A stretch of 62,711 nt of DNA from the NCBI GenBank assembly GCA_030835125.1, contig JAUQWM010000048.1, forward strand, positions 1-62,711. The letters are read 5' to 3'. Of this stretch, positions 35,534 to 45,631 are shown piece after piece. How positions within the stretch are numbered: the stretch's first letter is position 1; each line of letters starts with the position of its first letter. The notes beneath the pieces were generated by a model. The model saw only the letters and a program-made list of their open reading frames with translations. It searched no databases and was not told the origin of the DNA. This DNA is from Gemmatimonadaceae bacterium. Its GTDB lineage: Bacteria; Gemmatimonadota; Gemmatimonadetes; Gemmatimonadales; Gemmatimonadaceae. Position numbers and translations under genes: made by a program.

Positions 35534-36368
35534 CCCGATGTCCGCCATGCGCCGCCCGGTCGGCGGCCTCGCGCCCTCACACTTCGCGTGGGCGACCGCG
35601 CACGACGGGCGCGTCGGGATCGTGACGCTGAACCGGCCGGCGCGAAAGAACCCGCTGACGTTCCAGGCGTACGCCGAGCTGCGCGACCTGTTTCGCGCGC
35701 TGGCCCACGCGTCCGACGTGCGCAGCGTGGTCATCACCGGTGCGGACCGCAACTTCTGCTCCGGCGGTGATGTGTACGAGATCATCGAGCCGCTGACGAA
35801 GATGGAGGTGCCGGAGCTGCTGGCCTTCACCCGCATGACAGGGGACCTGGTGCGGGCGATGCGGGCCTGCCCGCAGCCGATCGTCGCGGCGGTCGATGGC
35901 GTCTGTGCCGGCGCGGGCGCCATCCTGGCGATGGCCTCTGACTTCCGTATCGCCACCCCGGACGCACGGACCGCGTTCCTCTTCACGCGGGTTGGGCTCG
36001 CTGGCTGCGACATGGGCGCGTGCGCGATCCTCCCGCGCCTCATCGGCCAGGGGCGCGCGGCGGAGCTGCTCTTCACCGGCCGCGTCATGGAGGCCGCCGA
36101 AGGCGAACGCTGGGGTTTCTACAACGCGATCGTTCCGCCGGACGCGTTGTTCGACGACGCGGTGCGTCGCGCGGCGGATCTGGCGGCCGGCCCCGCCTTC
36201 GCGCACGCGATGACCAAGACGATGCTCCAGCAGGAGTGGAGCGTCTCGGTGGAGCAGGCGCTGGAAATGGAGGCGCAGGCGCAGGCTCTCTGCATGGGCA
36301 CCGCGGACTTCGCGCGCGCCTTCGCGGCCTTCGCCGCGAAGCGGCCGCCGGTCTTCGAGGGCAACTGA
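35520..36368 (+). CDS. Enoyl-CoA hydratase/isomerase family protein
   Basis: A 282-residue crotonase-fold enzyme. The oxyanion-hole segments are [14 protein letters not shown] and [22 protein letters not shown]; residues at the usual catalytic Glu positions are not clearly conserved ([13 protein letters not shown]), so it may hydrate, isomerise or open the ring rather than act as a plain hydratase. In the operon it is the expected ring-modifying or beta-oxidation-like step after reduction of 2-aminobenzoyl-CoA. It overlaps the MarR gene by 14 nt and is 2 nt from the acyl-CoA dehydrogenase. Confidence 0.9.
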   Translation: MTAPDPMSAMRRPVGGLAPSHFAWATAHDGRVGIVTLNRPARKNPLTFQAYAELRDLFRALAHASDVRSVVITGADRNFCSGGDVYEIIEPLTKMEVPELLAFTRMTGDLVRAMRACPQPIVAAVDGVCAGAGAILAMASDFRIATPDARTAFLFTRVGLAGCDMGACAILPRLIGQGRAAELLFTGRVMEAAEGERWGFYNAIVPPDALFDDAVRRAADLAAGPAFAHAMTKTMLQQEWSVSVEQALEMEAQAQALCMGTADFARAFAAFAAKRPPVFEGN

Positions 36369-36370
36369 GC

Positions 36371-37557
<1,187 letters not shown>

Positions 37558-37561
<4 letters not shown>

Positions 37562-39204
37562 CGACGCGACACGACAGCGGACACGTCGACGACTTCCCGC
37601 GCGCCAACCTGCCGCCCCTCGACCAGTGGCCGGTCATGCACCTGTCGGGGCCCTACGCGACGCCCTCCCGACTCAACGCGGCCGTGCAATTGCTCGACGC
37701 GACCATCGACGCGGGGGCGGGCGACCGGGTGGCCCTCGTCACGCCGGCCGGTGGCGGGGGATGGCAGGAGACGACCTATCGGGAACTGGCGGCGCAGGTG
37801 GACGCGCTGGCCCACGTCCTCGTCAGCGACATGGGACTCGTCCCCGGGAACCGCGTCCTGCTTCGCGGCTTCAACGGGCGATGGCTCGCTGCCGCCTGGC
37901 TGGCCACGCTCAAGGCCGGCATGGTCGCCGTCACCACCATGCCGCTCCTCCGGGCGACGGAGCTGCGGGTGATCATCGGGAAGGCGGCATGCAACGGCGC
38001 CCTCTGCGATTCGCGCCTCGCCGCGGAACTCGTCACGGCCGCGGAGGGAACCCCGGTGGCCTCCGCCCTGCGCACGTGGGGAGGCGATGGCGGCGACCGG
38101 CTCGACCTCGCGCTCGCGCGCCACACCGGGCCCTTTCCAGCGTGCGACACCGCCAGTGACGACGTCGCGCTCATTGCCTTCACGTCAGGCACCACCGGTG
38201 TCCCGAAGGGGTGCATGCACTTCCATCGCGACGTCATGGCCATGTGTACCGGGTTCGCCCGGCAGGTCCTCGGCATTGGCGAAGCGGATCGGTGCATCGG
38301 CACGCCCCCGCTCGCGTTCACCTTCGGGCTTGGCGGGCTGCTCTGCTTTCCGATGGCGGTGGGAGCAAGTACGGTGCTTCTCGAGCGCGCCACCCCGGAA
38401 TCGCTGTTGGACACGATCTCGGCCACGGGCGCGACGATCAGCTTCACCGCGCCGACCTTCTACCGGCAGATGGCGCTGCTCATCCAGCAACAACCCGGCC
38501 GGTTCTACACCGGGTCGCTGCGGGCTTCCGTGTCCGCGGGGGAGGCGCTGCCCGACGCGACACGGACGCTCTGGCGCGAAGCCACCGGGATCGAGATGCT
38601 CGACGGTATCGGGGCGACGGAACTGATCCACATCTTCATCGCGGCCGCCGGCGCCGACGTGCGGCGCGGCGCGATCGGCAAGGCCGTGCCGGGCTATGAG
38701 GTCGCCGTGCTCGACGAGGCGTTGCGGCCGGTATCCCCGGGCGCCGTCGGACGACTCGCGGTCCGCGGCCCGACCGGATGTCGCTACCTCTCCGACGACC
38801 GCCAGCGCGCCTACGTCCAGGGTGGCTGGAACCTGACCGGTGATGCCGTCACCATGGACGCCGACGGCTACGTCTGGTTCAAGGCTCGCACCGACGACCT
38901 GATCATCTCGGCGGGCTACAACATCGGGGCCCCGGAGGTCGAGGCGGCGGTGCTCCAGCACGACGCAGTGCTCGAGTGCGCCGTCGTCGGCGTGCCTGAC
39001 GAGGATCGCGGGCAGGCGGTGAAGGCATTCATCGTGCTGAAGCCAGGCGTCACCGGGGGCGCCGAACTCGCGCGCGCCATCCAGGACCACGTGAAGGCCT
39101 CCATCGCGCCGTACAAGTATCCGCGCCACGTGGAGTTCGTGGCGTCGCTGCCGAAGACCGACACCGGGAAGCTGCAGCGCTTTCGCCTCAAGGAGGCGCC
39201 TTGA
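37558..39204 (+). CDS. 2-aminobenzoate/benzoate-type CoA ligase
   Basis: A 548-residue ANL-superfamily enzyme that activates an aromatic acid to its CoA thioester with ATP. The P-loop [12 protein letters not shown], the acyl pocket region [12 protein letters not shown] (typical of benzoate and 2-aminobenzoate CoA ligases), the A8 hinge and the terminal Lys in [11 protein letters not shown] are present. With the monooxygenase/reductase it defines anthranilate as the likely substrate. It is coupled at both ends (ATGA upstream, TTGA downstream). Confidence 0.92.
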
Positions 39205-39614
39205 CTCATCGCATTCTCCAGCCTCCCGGATGGCCGCGCCCCAAGGGGTACGCCAACGGCATTTCGGCGCGCGGCCGGCAGGTCTACGTCGCCGGACAGA
39301 TCGGGTGGGACACGCGCGGCGCACTCGCCGGGCCGGATCTCGTGTCGCAGGCGCACCAGGCGCTGCGGAACATCGTGGCCGTGCTCGCCGAGGCGGGCGC
39401 GCGACCTGCGCACATCGTCAGGCTGACCTGGTACGTCACGGATCGCGATGTCTATTTCTCGGCGTCGGGCCCGCTCGGCGAGGCCTACCGCGACGTGATG
39501 GGCACGCACTACCCGGCGATGTCAGCCGTGGAGGTCTCGGCGCTCATGGAGCCGGGGGCACTGGTGGAGATCGAGGCAACGGCCGTCATCCCGGACGACG
39601 AGGAGGCGCGATGA
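39201..39614 (+). CDS. RidA family enamine/imine deaminase
   Basis: A 137-residue soluble protein of the YjgF/RidA family ([29 protein letters not shown]). The usual carboxylate-binding Arg of the RARSAVG region is replaced here by Met-Ser (PAMSAVEV), so it is not a canonical 2-aminoacrylate deaminase. The monooxygenase/reductase makes an amino-cyclohexene-carbonyl-CoA, an enamine, so a RidA-type protein that hydrolyses the amino group off is a natural next step; this is inference. TTG start overlaps the ligase stop. Confidence 0.88.
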   Translation: MTHRILQPPGWPRPKGYANGISARGRQVYVAGQIGWDTRGALAGPDLVSQAHQALRNIVAVLAEAGARPAHIVRLTWYVTDRDVYFSASGPLGEAYRDVMGTHYPAMSAVEVSALMEPGALVEIEATAVIPDDEEAR

Positions 39615-40069
39615 GCAGCCGCCATCCGGAACTGGCGGGATCGCCGCCGCCCAACGCCTTCGAGGTCCGGGATCGCATCCGCTGGGCCGACAGCGATCCG
39701 ATGGGGATCGTGTTCTATGGCGCGTACATCCGGCTGATCGGCGTCGCCGAGAGCGAGATGTTCCGGGCCTGCGGCCTGCCGGTGCACGAGATGCGGCTCA
39801 GGCGCGGCGTGTGGATCCCACGCAAGGCGCTGCACCTCGAGTTTCATTCCGCGGCCGACCTCGAGGAGGAAGTGATCGTGCAGGCGTGGTTCGGTCGCAT
39901 CGGGACGACGGCGATCACGATGCGGTTCGAGTTCTACCGCGCCGCCGACCGCGCCCACCGGGCCAGCGGCTCGCTCACGGTGGTCAGCGTCGAGCGGGAT
40001 CCGATGACGCCACGCCCCATTCCACAGGACGTCAGGGACCTGCTCGCACGGTACGCGGTCCAGCCGTAG
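39611..40069 (+). CDS. Acyl-CoA thioesterase, hot-dog fold (4HBT)
   Basis: A 152-residue thioesterase with the 4-hydroxybenzoyl-CoA thioesterase pattern ([20 protein letters not shown], with the catalytic Asp). It would release CoA from a dead-end or surplus intermediate, which would spare the CoA pool during aromatic degradation. It is the last gene of the coupled operon; start ATG overlaps the RidA stop by 4 nt and the next gene begins 58 nt later with an unrelated product. Confidence 0.9.
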   Translation: MSSRHPELAGSPPPNAFEVRDRIRWADSDPMGIVFYGAYIRLIGVAESEMFRACGLPVHEMRLRRGVWIPRKALHLEFHSAADLEEEVIVQAWFGRIGTTAITMRFEFYRAADRAHRASGSLTVVSVERDPMTPRPIPQDVRDLLARYAVQP

Positions 40070-40127
40070 GGTGGAACGCCGCGCGCGATCCGCGGGTAGG
40101 GAGCGCCGACCTCAACGGGAACCAAAC

Positions 40128-41192
40128 GTGCGCGTCCTTTCCCTCACGGCACTGGCCTTCCTGGTACCCGCCCTGCTGGCGGCGCAGGCAGGCACCGCCA
40201 CGATCACGGGCACGGTGCGTGACGAGGTCGGCCAACCCGTTCGCGATGCGGTGGTGGTGCTCGATGCCGATTCCACCGCGCTCCGCGCGAGGACGGATGC
40301 CGAGGGCCGGTTCACGATCGCAGGCGTCGCCGTAGGCAGGCGGGACCTGCAGGTGGTTCGCATCGGGTATCGACCGCACCGCGCGGGAATCGAGGTCCCG
40401 GCGTCCGGCCTGGACATCACCGTGACGCTGGAGCGCCTGGCCATCCAGCTCGACACCGTGTCGGTGCGCGTCACGCGCACGGGAATTCACGGGGTGGTAT
40501 CGACGCGGGGCATGTCGCTGCTGCCGCACGAGCCACGGCCCCTCCGCGGCGCCATCATCGAGATCCTGGATACCCGGCATCGCACCACCACCGACCGCGA
40601 CGGCCGGTTCAGTATCGAGGCGGTGGGCGAAGGCGCCTGGTCCATCCTGGTGCGCGCCGATCGCCACCAGTCGAGCATGACGTCCGTTTATGTCCCGCCC
40701 GAGGGTGGGCTGGACGTGAACATCGTCCTCGACTCGACCATTGCCGACTGGCAACGACGCGAGGACATGGAGTTCCGCGAGATCAGCCGCCGCCTGCGCG
40801 AGGCCAACAATCCGTCGGCGTTCGTGTCGATGAGCGAGCTGGTAGGGCCCGAGGGCATGACGCTGAAGGAAGCCTTGCGGGTGGCGCCATCCACCCTGTC
40901 ACGCGGACTGCTCGTCATGGACGACGTTGCGTGCGTCTACGTCGACGGCAACCCGCGCCCGGGCCTGACCGTCGCGGACATCCTCGCCGAGGAAGTCCAG
41001 GCCGTGGAGGTGTACGGCATCGACGCCAGGGGAAGGATTGTGGCCCCGATACGCCCCTGGCTCCTGGGCACCCACTGCGGAACCGGAACGCGCATGGGAC
41101 CGTTCGATCGAACCGGGGTGCGTACTCGACTCGAAATGGACAACTGGGCCCGCGTGGTCGTAGTCTGGCTCAAGCGCGGTCGCAGACACTGA
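40128..41192 (+). CDS. Exported protein with two CarboxypepD_reg domains
   Basis: A 354-residue protein with a signal peptide (cleavage near LAA-Q, residue 20). Residues about 21-100 and 130-205 are two regulatory-like beta-sandwich domains (ITGTVRDEVGQPVRDAVVVL; GAIIEILDTRHRTTTDRDG). A C-terminal part with a plug-like pattern (VDGNPRPGLTVADILAEEVQAVEVYG) resembles the start of TonB-dependent receptors without the barrel. Such truncated receptor-like proteins are common in Gemmatimonadota; the role is unknown. GTG start with GGGA upstream; a terminator follows. Confidence 0.8.
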   Translation: MRVLSLTALAFLVPALLAAQAGTATITGTVRDEVGQPVRDAVVVLDADSTALRARTDAEGRFTIAGVAVGRRDLQVVRIGYRPHRAGIEVPASGLDITVTLERLAIQLDTVSVRVTRTGIHGVVSTRGMSLLPHEPRPLRGAIIEILDTRHRTTTDRDGRFSIEAVGEGAWSILVRADRHQSSMTSVYVPPEGGLDVNIVLDSTIADWQRREDMEFREISRRLREANNPSAFVSMSELVGPEGMTLKEALRVAPSTLSRGLLVMDDVACVYVDGNPRPGLTVADILAEEVQAVEVYGIDARGRIVAPIRPWLLGTHCGTGTRMGPFDRTGVRTRLEMDNWARVVVVWLKRGRRH

Positions 41193-41199
41193 GAGCAGA

Positions 41200-41236
41200 A
41201 AGGGCAGCGCGCCAGAACCCGACGGCCGCTGCCCTT
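41200..41236. terminator. Hairpin between convergent genes
   Basis: AAGGGCAGCG (41200-41209) pairs exactly with CGCTGCCCTT (41227-41236) across a 17-nt loop, 8 nt past the stop of the CarboxypepD_reg gene. It is followed by a heptamer array instead of a T-run. Confidence 0.65.
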
Positions 41237-41240
41237 CTAC

Positions 41241-41289
41241 ACTCCGCACTCCGCACTCCGCACTCCGCAATCTGCAATCTGCAATCTGC
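41241..41289. repeat. Seven phased heptamers: ACTCCGC x4, AATCTGC x3
   Basis: Exact ACTCCGC at 41241, 41248, 41255 and 41262, then AATCTGC at 41269, 41276 and 41283, ending 6 nt before the stop of the RND gene. The words are the reverse complements of GCGGAGT and GCAGATT in the 5369-5424 array, so both arrays are one family in opposite orientation. Confidence 0.96.
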
Positions 41290-41294
41290 AATCC

Positions 41295-44200
41295 CTAGTC
41301 TCCCGCTTCCGGCACCGCCCGCGGAACGACCCGATGCTCCGCGGTCTTCTGTGACACCCGGAAGCCCAGCTTCCGGCTGAACCAGCTCCGCCAGCCGTCG
41401 AAGATCTCGTAGAACGTCGGGATCGCGATCAGCGTCAGCAGCGTCGACGTGATCACCCCGCCGATGACGGCCCGGCCTAACGGCGCCCGGAAATCCGCGC
41501 CCTCGCCCGCCCCGATCGCCACCGGCATCATGCCGGCGATCAGCGCGAACGTCGTCATGAGGATCGGCCGCAACCGGATCGCGCCGCCCTCGATCAGCGC
41601 GTCGCGCAGCGACAACCCGTCCCGCTCGCGCGACCACTTCGCGAAGTCGATGAGCAGGATGGCGTTCTTCGCCACGATCCCCATCAGCAGGATCACCCCG
41701 ATCAGGCTCATGATGTTCAGCGTGTCGCCCGTGGCCAGCAGCATCAGCACCACGCCGATCAACGACAGCGGCAGCGACATCAGGATCGCCAGCGGATCGA
41801 TGAACGACCCGAACTGCATCACCAGGATCAGGTACATCAGGAGCACCGCCGTGCCCAGCGCCGCGAAGACCTGGCCGAACACCTCGGCCTGGTCCTTCGC
41901 CTCGCCGCCCTGCGTGATCCGGTACCCCTCCGGGAACTCCGCCTCGATCGGCGCCAGGCGCTCCTCGATGTCGGTCAGCACTTCCGTCAGGGACCGGCCC
42001 TCGGTGTTGGCCTGGACCGTCACCACCTTCGACCGGTCCAGGTGGTCGATCTGCGCCGGGCCGATGTTCTGGCGGACCGTCGCGATCTGGCCTAACGGGA
42101 GCGTGACCGGGCCGTTCGGGCCGCTGACCGTGATCGGCAGCTGCTCCAGGTCCGCGGTCCGGCTCCGCGCCTCGGCGGCCAGCCTGACGCGAACGTCGCG
42201 GGTCTCTCCCTGCGGGTCCACCCAGTCACCGGCGTCGATGCCGGCGAACGCCGGGCGCAGCGCCTGCGCCACCTGTCCCACCGTGATGCCCAGCGTGCCG
42301 GCCACGCCCCGGTTCAACTGCACGTCGAGTTCCGGCTTCTGGCCCTTCGTCGACAGGCCGACGTCCACGGCGCCCGGCACCTGGCGCACCTCGCCGGCGA
42401 CGCGCTCGGCCAGGGCGGCCAGCGTCCGGGAATCCTCGCCGCGCACCTCGAGCTGGATCTGCTTCAGGTTGCCCGACCAGACATTGCTGAACACGGTGAA
42501 GGTGGCGCCACCGATGGACCCCATGTCCCGCCGCAGCGCGGTCGTGAACGCCGCCTGGCCGACATCCCGCTCCGCCTTCTTCACCATCTTGATGTAGACG
42601 TCGGCGCGATCGACCGCGCCGGACGCGCCCCCGATCGTCGTGTAGGTCGCGGCCGTTTCCTTGTACCCGCGCGCGATCCGGGCCGCTTCCTCCGCCTTGA
42701 GCCGCGTGTACTCCAGGTTCGAGCCCGGCGGGGTCTCCACCACGATCAGTGCCTCGGAGTTGTCCGATTCCGGCATGAACCCGCCACCGCCGAACGTCGC
42801 CTGCAGCGCGATCGCGCCGACGAACGACAGCGTGGACAGCCCGACGACCGTCCAGCGGTGGTCGAGGGCCCACGCGATCACCTTGCGGTAGTTCTGCGAC
42901 TGGCGGTTGAACCACTTGTTGAACTTGTCCAGGGCGCGCGAGATCGGGTTCCGATGCGCCCCCTCTTCCAGTTCCGGGTCCGCCCAGTACGCCGACAGCA
43001 TCGGGTCCAGCGAGAACGAGACGAACAGCGACACCAGCACCGAACAGGCGATCGTGAGCGCGAACGGCTTGAACCACTGTCCCGCGATCCCGCCGATGAA
43101 CGCGATCGGGATGAAGACCGAGACGATCGAGAAGGTCGTCGCCGCCACGGCCAGGCCGATCTCGTCGGTGCCCTCCCGCGACGCCGTGAAGTGGTCCTTC
43201 CCCATCTCGATGTGCCTGACGATGTTCTCGCGCACGACGATGGCATCGTCGATCAGGATCCCGATGGCCAGGGAGAGGCCCATCAGGGACATCGTGTTGA
43301 GCGTGAAGCCGAAGACCAGCACGGCGATGAACGACGCCAGCACCGACACCGGCAGGGCCAGGCCGGTGATCACCGTCGAGCGCCACGAGTTCAGGAACAG
43401 GAAGACGACCAGCACCGTCAGGAGCGCGCCCTCGATGAGCGCTTCCTCGACGTTGGCCACCGAGGCCTCGACCCGCTCACCCGAGTTCTTCACGACGTCG
43501 ATGCGCACGCCCTGCGGCAGCGTCGGCGTCAATTCCTCGAGGCGCGCCGCCACCCGCTCGGCGACGTCGGTCGTGCTGTATCCCTTCGACTTCCGCACGT
43601 CGAGGCCGACGGCGTCGCGCCCGTTGTAGATCGCCGCCGTCCGCTGCTCTTCCGTGCCATCGCGCACCGTCGCGACCTGGCCGAGCCGGATGATCTGGCC
43701 ATTCCGCTCGGCCACGACGAGCCGCAGGAAGTCCTCGGGCGCCTCCAGCCGGCCGCGCAGGCGGATCGTCTTCTCGTCGAGGGACCCGTTGATGCGTCCC
43801 ACCGGCGCGGCGAGGTTCTGTGACTGCAGCGCCCCGACCACGTCGCCGATCCCGATGCCGGCCTGCTGCAGCGCCTCGGGGCGCAGCTCGACTGTCAGCT
43901 CGCGCTGCACCGCGCCGGTGAGCCGCACGTCGGCGACCCCGGACAGCGCCCGCAGCTCGCGCGTGATCCGCGGGTCCACCACCCGGGTCAGTTCCGGTCC
44001 GTCCAGGACGTTCGACGCGACCGCGATCGAGAGGATCGGCTGGTCCGTCTCGCTGAACTTGCCGAGGATCGGCTCCTCGATCTCGAGCGGCAGGTCGCCG
44101 CGGATCTCGCCGATCTTGTCGCGCACCTCCTGCATCGCCTCCTGCAGGTCCTTGCTGTACACGAACTGCGTCATGATCCAGCTGTAGCCGTCCATCGATT

Positions 44201-44447
44201 GCGACTGTGTCCGCGACACGCCGGAGATGCCGGAGATCGCCTCCTCGATTGGATCCGTCACCTCGCGCTCGACGACGTCCGGCGACGCACCGGGGTAGAT
44301 CACCGTCGTCGTGACCACGGGCGCCACGACGTCCGGGAACTCGTCGGTGTCGAGGCGGAACAGCGAGAACAGGCCGAAGACGACCAGCGCCAGCATCACC
44401 GTCACGGTGACGATGGGGCGCTTGATGGCGAAATCCGAGATCATCAT
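41295..44447 (-). CDS. RND family efflux transporter permease (HAE1 type)
   Basis: A 1050-residue inner-membrane pump subunit with twelve helices and two large periplasmic loops. The proton-relay pair is in GILIDDAIVVREN (helix 4), and MGIVAKNAILLIDFAK is helix 10. It matches the MdtB/AcrB-like hydrophobe exporters more than heavy-metal pumps. With the adaptor and the outer-membrane factor from the same operon it would form a complete tripartite pump. The start is 10 nt after the adaptor stop, with GAGGA as ribosome site. Two TTA codons lie in CGTTAGG words. Confidence 0.95.
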   Translation of the reverse strand: MMISDFAIKRPIVTVTVMLALVVFGLFSLFRLDTDEFPDVVAPVVTTTVIYPGASPDVVEREVTDPIEEAISGISGVSRTQSQSMDGYSWIMTQFVYSKDLQEAMQEVRDKIGEIRGDLPLEIEEPILGKFSETDQPILSIAVASNVLDGPELTRVVDPRITRELRALSGVADVRLTGAVQRELTVELRPEALQQAGIGIGDVVGALQSQNLAAPVGRINGSLDEKTIRLRGRLEAPEDFLRLVVAERNGQIIRLGQVATVRDGTEEQRTAAIYNGRDAVGLDVRKSKGYSTTDVAERVAARLEELTPTLPQGVRIDVVKNSGERVEASVANVEEALIEGALLTVLVVFLFLNSWRSTVITGLALPVSVLASFIAVLVFGFTLNTMSLMGLSLAIGILIDDAIVVRENIVRHIEMGKDHFTASREGTDEIGLAVAATTFSIVSVFIPIAFIGGIAGQWFKPFALTIACSVLVSLFVSFSLDPMLSAYWADPELEEGAHRNPISRALDKFNKWFNRQSQNYRKVIAWALDHRWTVVGLSTLSFVGAIALQATFGGGGFMPESDNSEALIVVETPPGSNLEYTRLKAEEAARIARGYKETAATYTTIGGASGAVDRADVYIKMVKKAERDVGQAAFTTALRRDMGSIGGATFTVFSNVWSGNLKQIQLEVRGEDSRTLAALAERVAGEVRQVPGAVDVGLSTKGQKPELDVQLNRGVAGTLGITVGQVAQALRPAFAGIDAGDWVDPQGETRDVRVRLAAEARSRTADLEQLPITVSGPNGPVTLPLGQIATVRQNIGPAQIDHLDRSKVVTVQANTEGRSLTEVLTDIEERLAPIEAEFPEGYRITQGGEAKDQAEVFGQVFAALGTAVLLMYLILVMQFGSFIDPLAILMSLPLSLIGVVLMLLATGDTLNIMSLIGVILLMGIVAKNAILLIDFAKWSRERDGLSLRDALIEGGAIRLRPILMTTFALIAGMMPVAIGAGEGADFRAPLGRAVIGGVITSTLLTLIAIPTFYEIFDGWRSWFSRKLGFRVSQKTAEHRVVPRAVPEAGD

Positions 44448-44457
44448 GGTCGTGTCC

Positions 44458-45582
44458 TCACTTGGCCGGCGGCTGGTCCGATGGCACGCTCACCCGGACC
44501 GCCGTGCCCGGCGTGATGCCCTGCGCGGCGCCGATCAGCAGGGTGTCCCCCGCCATGACCCCCGACAGGATCTCGTAGCGCTCCTGGTCCTCGTCCCGCA
44601 CGCCCAGCTTCACCTCTACCCGTTCGGCCACGCCGCCCTTCAACCGCAGCACCGTCGGGTTGAGTCCCCGGAGGTCCACCGCCGTGTATGGCGTCGTCAG
44701 CCCGGTCCGTCGCTCGGCCGCGATCCGTCCGTCGGCGAACAGGCCCGCCACCAGCGCGCTGCCGGCGTTAGGTACCGACACGACGACCTGGACCTGGCCG
44801 GTGCTGGCGTCCACAGACGGACTGACGCGGGCGACGCGGCCGGCAAACCGCCGACCCGGGTAGCCGCTCACGGAAAACGTCACCGGGGCGCCGGGCCGGG
44901 CCTGCGACAGCTGGTCGGCCGGCACCGATGCCTCGAAGCGCATGCTGGCCGGGTCCACCACCGTGAACAGCGCGGTCCCGGGCTGGACGACGTCGCCTTC
45001 GCTCACCGAGCGCATGCTCACGATCCCCCCGAACGGCGCGCGGATCTGGGCGTCGTCGAGCTGCTTCTGCGCCATCGACAGGCGTGCCTGCGCATCGGCC
45101 AGCTGGGACGTGGCCGAGGTGTTCTGCAGTCGCGCCTGCTCGAGGTCGCGCTCCGCGATCGCCCCGGCCTGCGCCAGCCGCTCGCTGCGCTCGAGGTCGC
45201 GCTTTGCCCGCTCGGCCGCGCTCTGCGCCGTCGTGAACCCGGACCGCGCCGAGAGGAACGCATCGCGCAGCGTCCGGTCGTCCACCTGGGCCAGGAGCGC
45301 TCCGGCCGCCACGCGCGTGCCCTGGTCCACGCTGACCTTCATGACGGGACCGGATACCTGGGCGCGCACCGTCGCTTCGCGCTCCGGCGCCAGCGCGCCC
45401 GAGATCGCCGGACCGCTCGCCAGCTCGCCCTCGGTGACGATGGCGATGTTCTCGGTGCCGACCGCCACGGTCGCCGGCGTATTGGTGGTCGCGCTCTCGG
45501 CTTCCTTCTCCTTGCATGCGGTCGCGGCCAGTCCCGCCAGCAGGACGGTTCCCAGCGCCCGCAGTCTGTTCGTGCCTTTCAT
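44458..45582 (-). CDS. RND efflux periplasmic adaptor subunit
   Basis: A 374-residue membrane-fusion lipoprotein (lipobox LAATAC near residue 23). It has the lipoyl/hairpin/beta-barrel layout: VRAQVSGPVMKVSVDQGTRV, a coiled-coil hairpin (about 105-165) and IRAPFGGIVSMRSVSEGDVV. It bridges the RND permease and the TolC-like channel. Start at 45582 gives the lipoprotein signal; the frame is open upstream to 45624 without one. Confidence 0.94.
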   Translation of the reverse strand: MKGTNRLRALGTVLLAGLAATACKEKEAESATTNTPATVAVGTENIAIVTEGELASGPAISGALAPEREATVRAQVSGPVMKVSVDQGTRVAAGALLAQVDDRTLRDAFLSARSGFTTAQSAAERAKRDLERSERLAQAGAIAERDLEQARLQNTSATSQLADAQARLSMAQKQLDDAQIRAPFGGIVSMRSVSEGDVVQPGTALFTVVDPASMRFEASVPADQLSQARPGAPVTFSVSGYPGRRFAGRVARVSPSVDASTGQVQVVVSVPNAGSALVAGLFADGRIAAERRTGLTTPYTAVDLRGLNPTVLRLKGGVAERVEVKLGVRDEDQERYEILSGVMAGDTLLIGAAQGITPGTAVRVSVPSDQPPAK

Positions 45583-45631
45583 GGAATCGGTTCTCGGTAG
45601 TGTGGTTCTTGGTCGAATGGCCATTCAGTGC

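Noticed and set aside
36020-36370. N-terminal extension of the acyl-CoA dehydrogenase
   Set aside because: It runs through the crotonase gene in another frame and is Arg/Gly-rich without family pattern.
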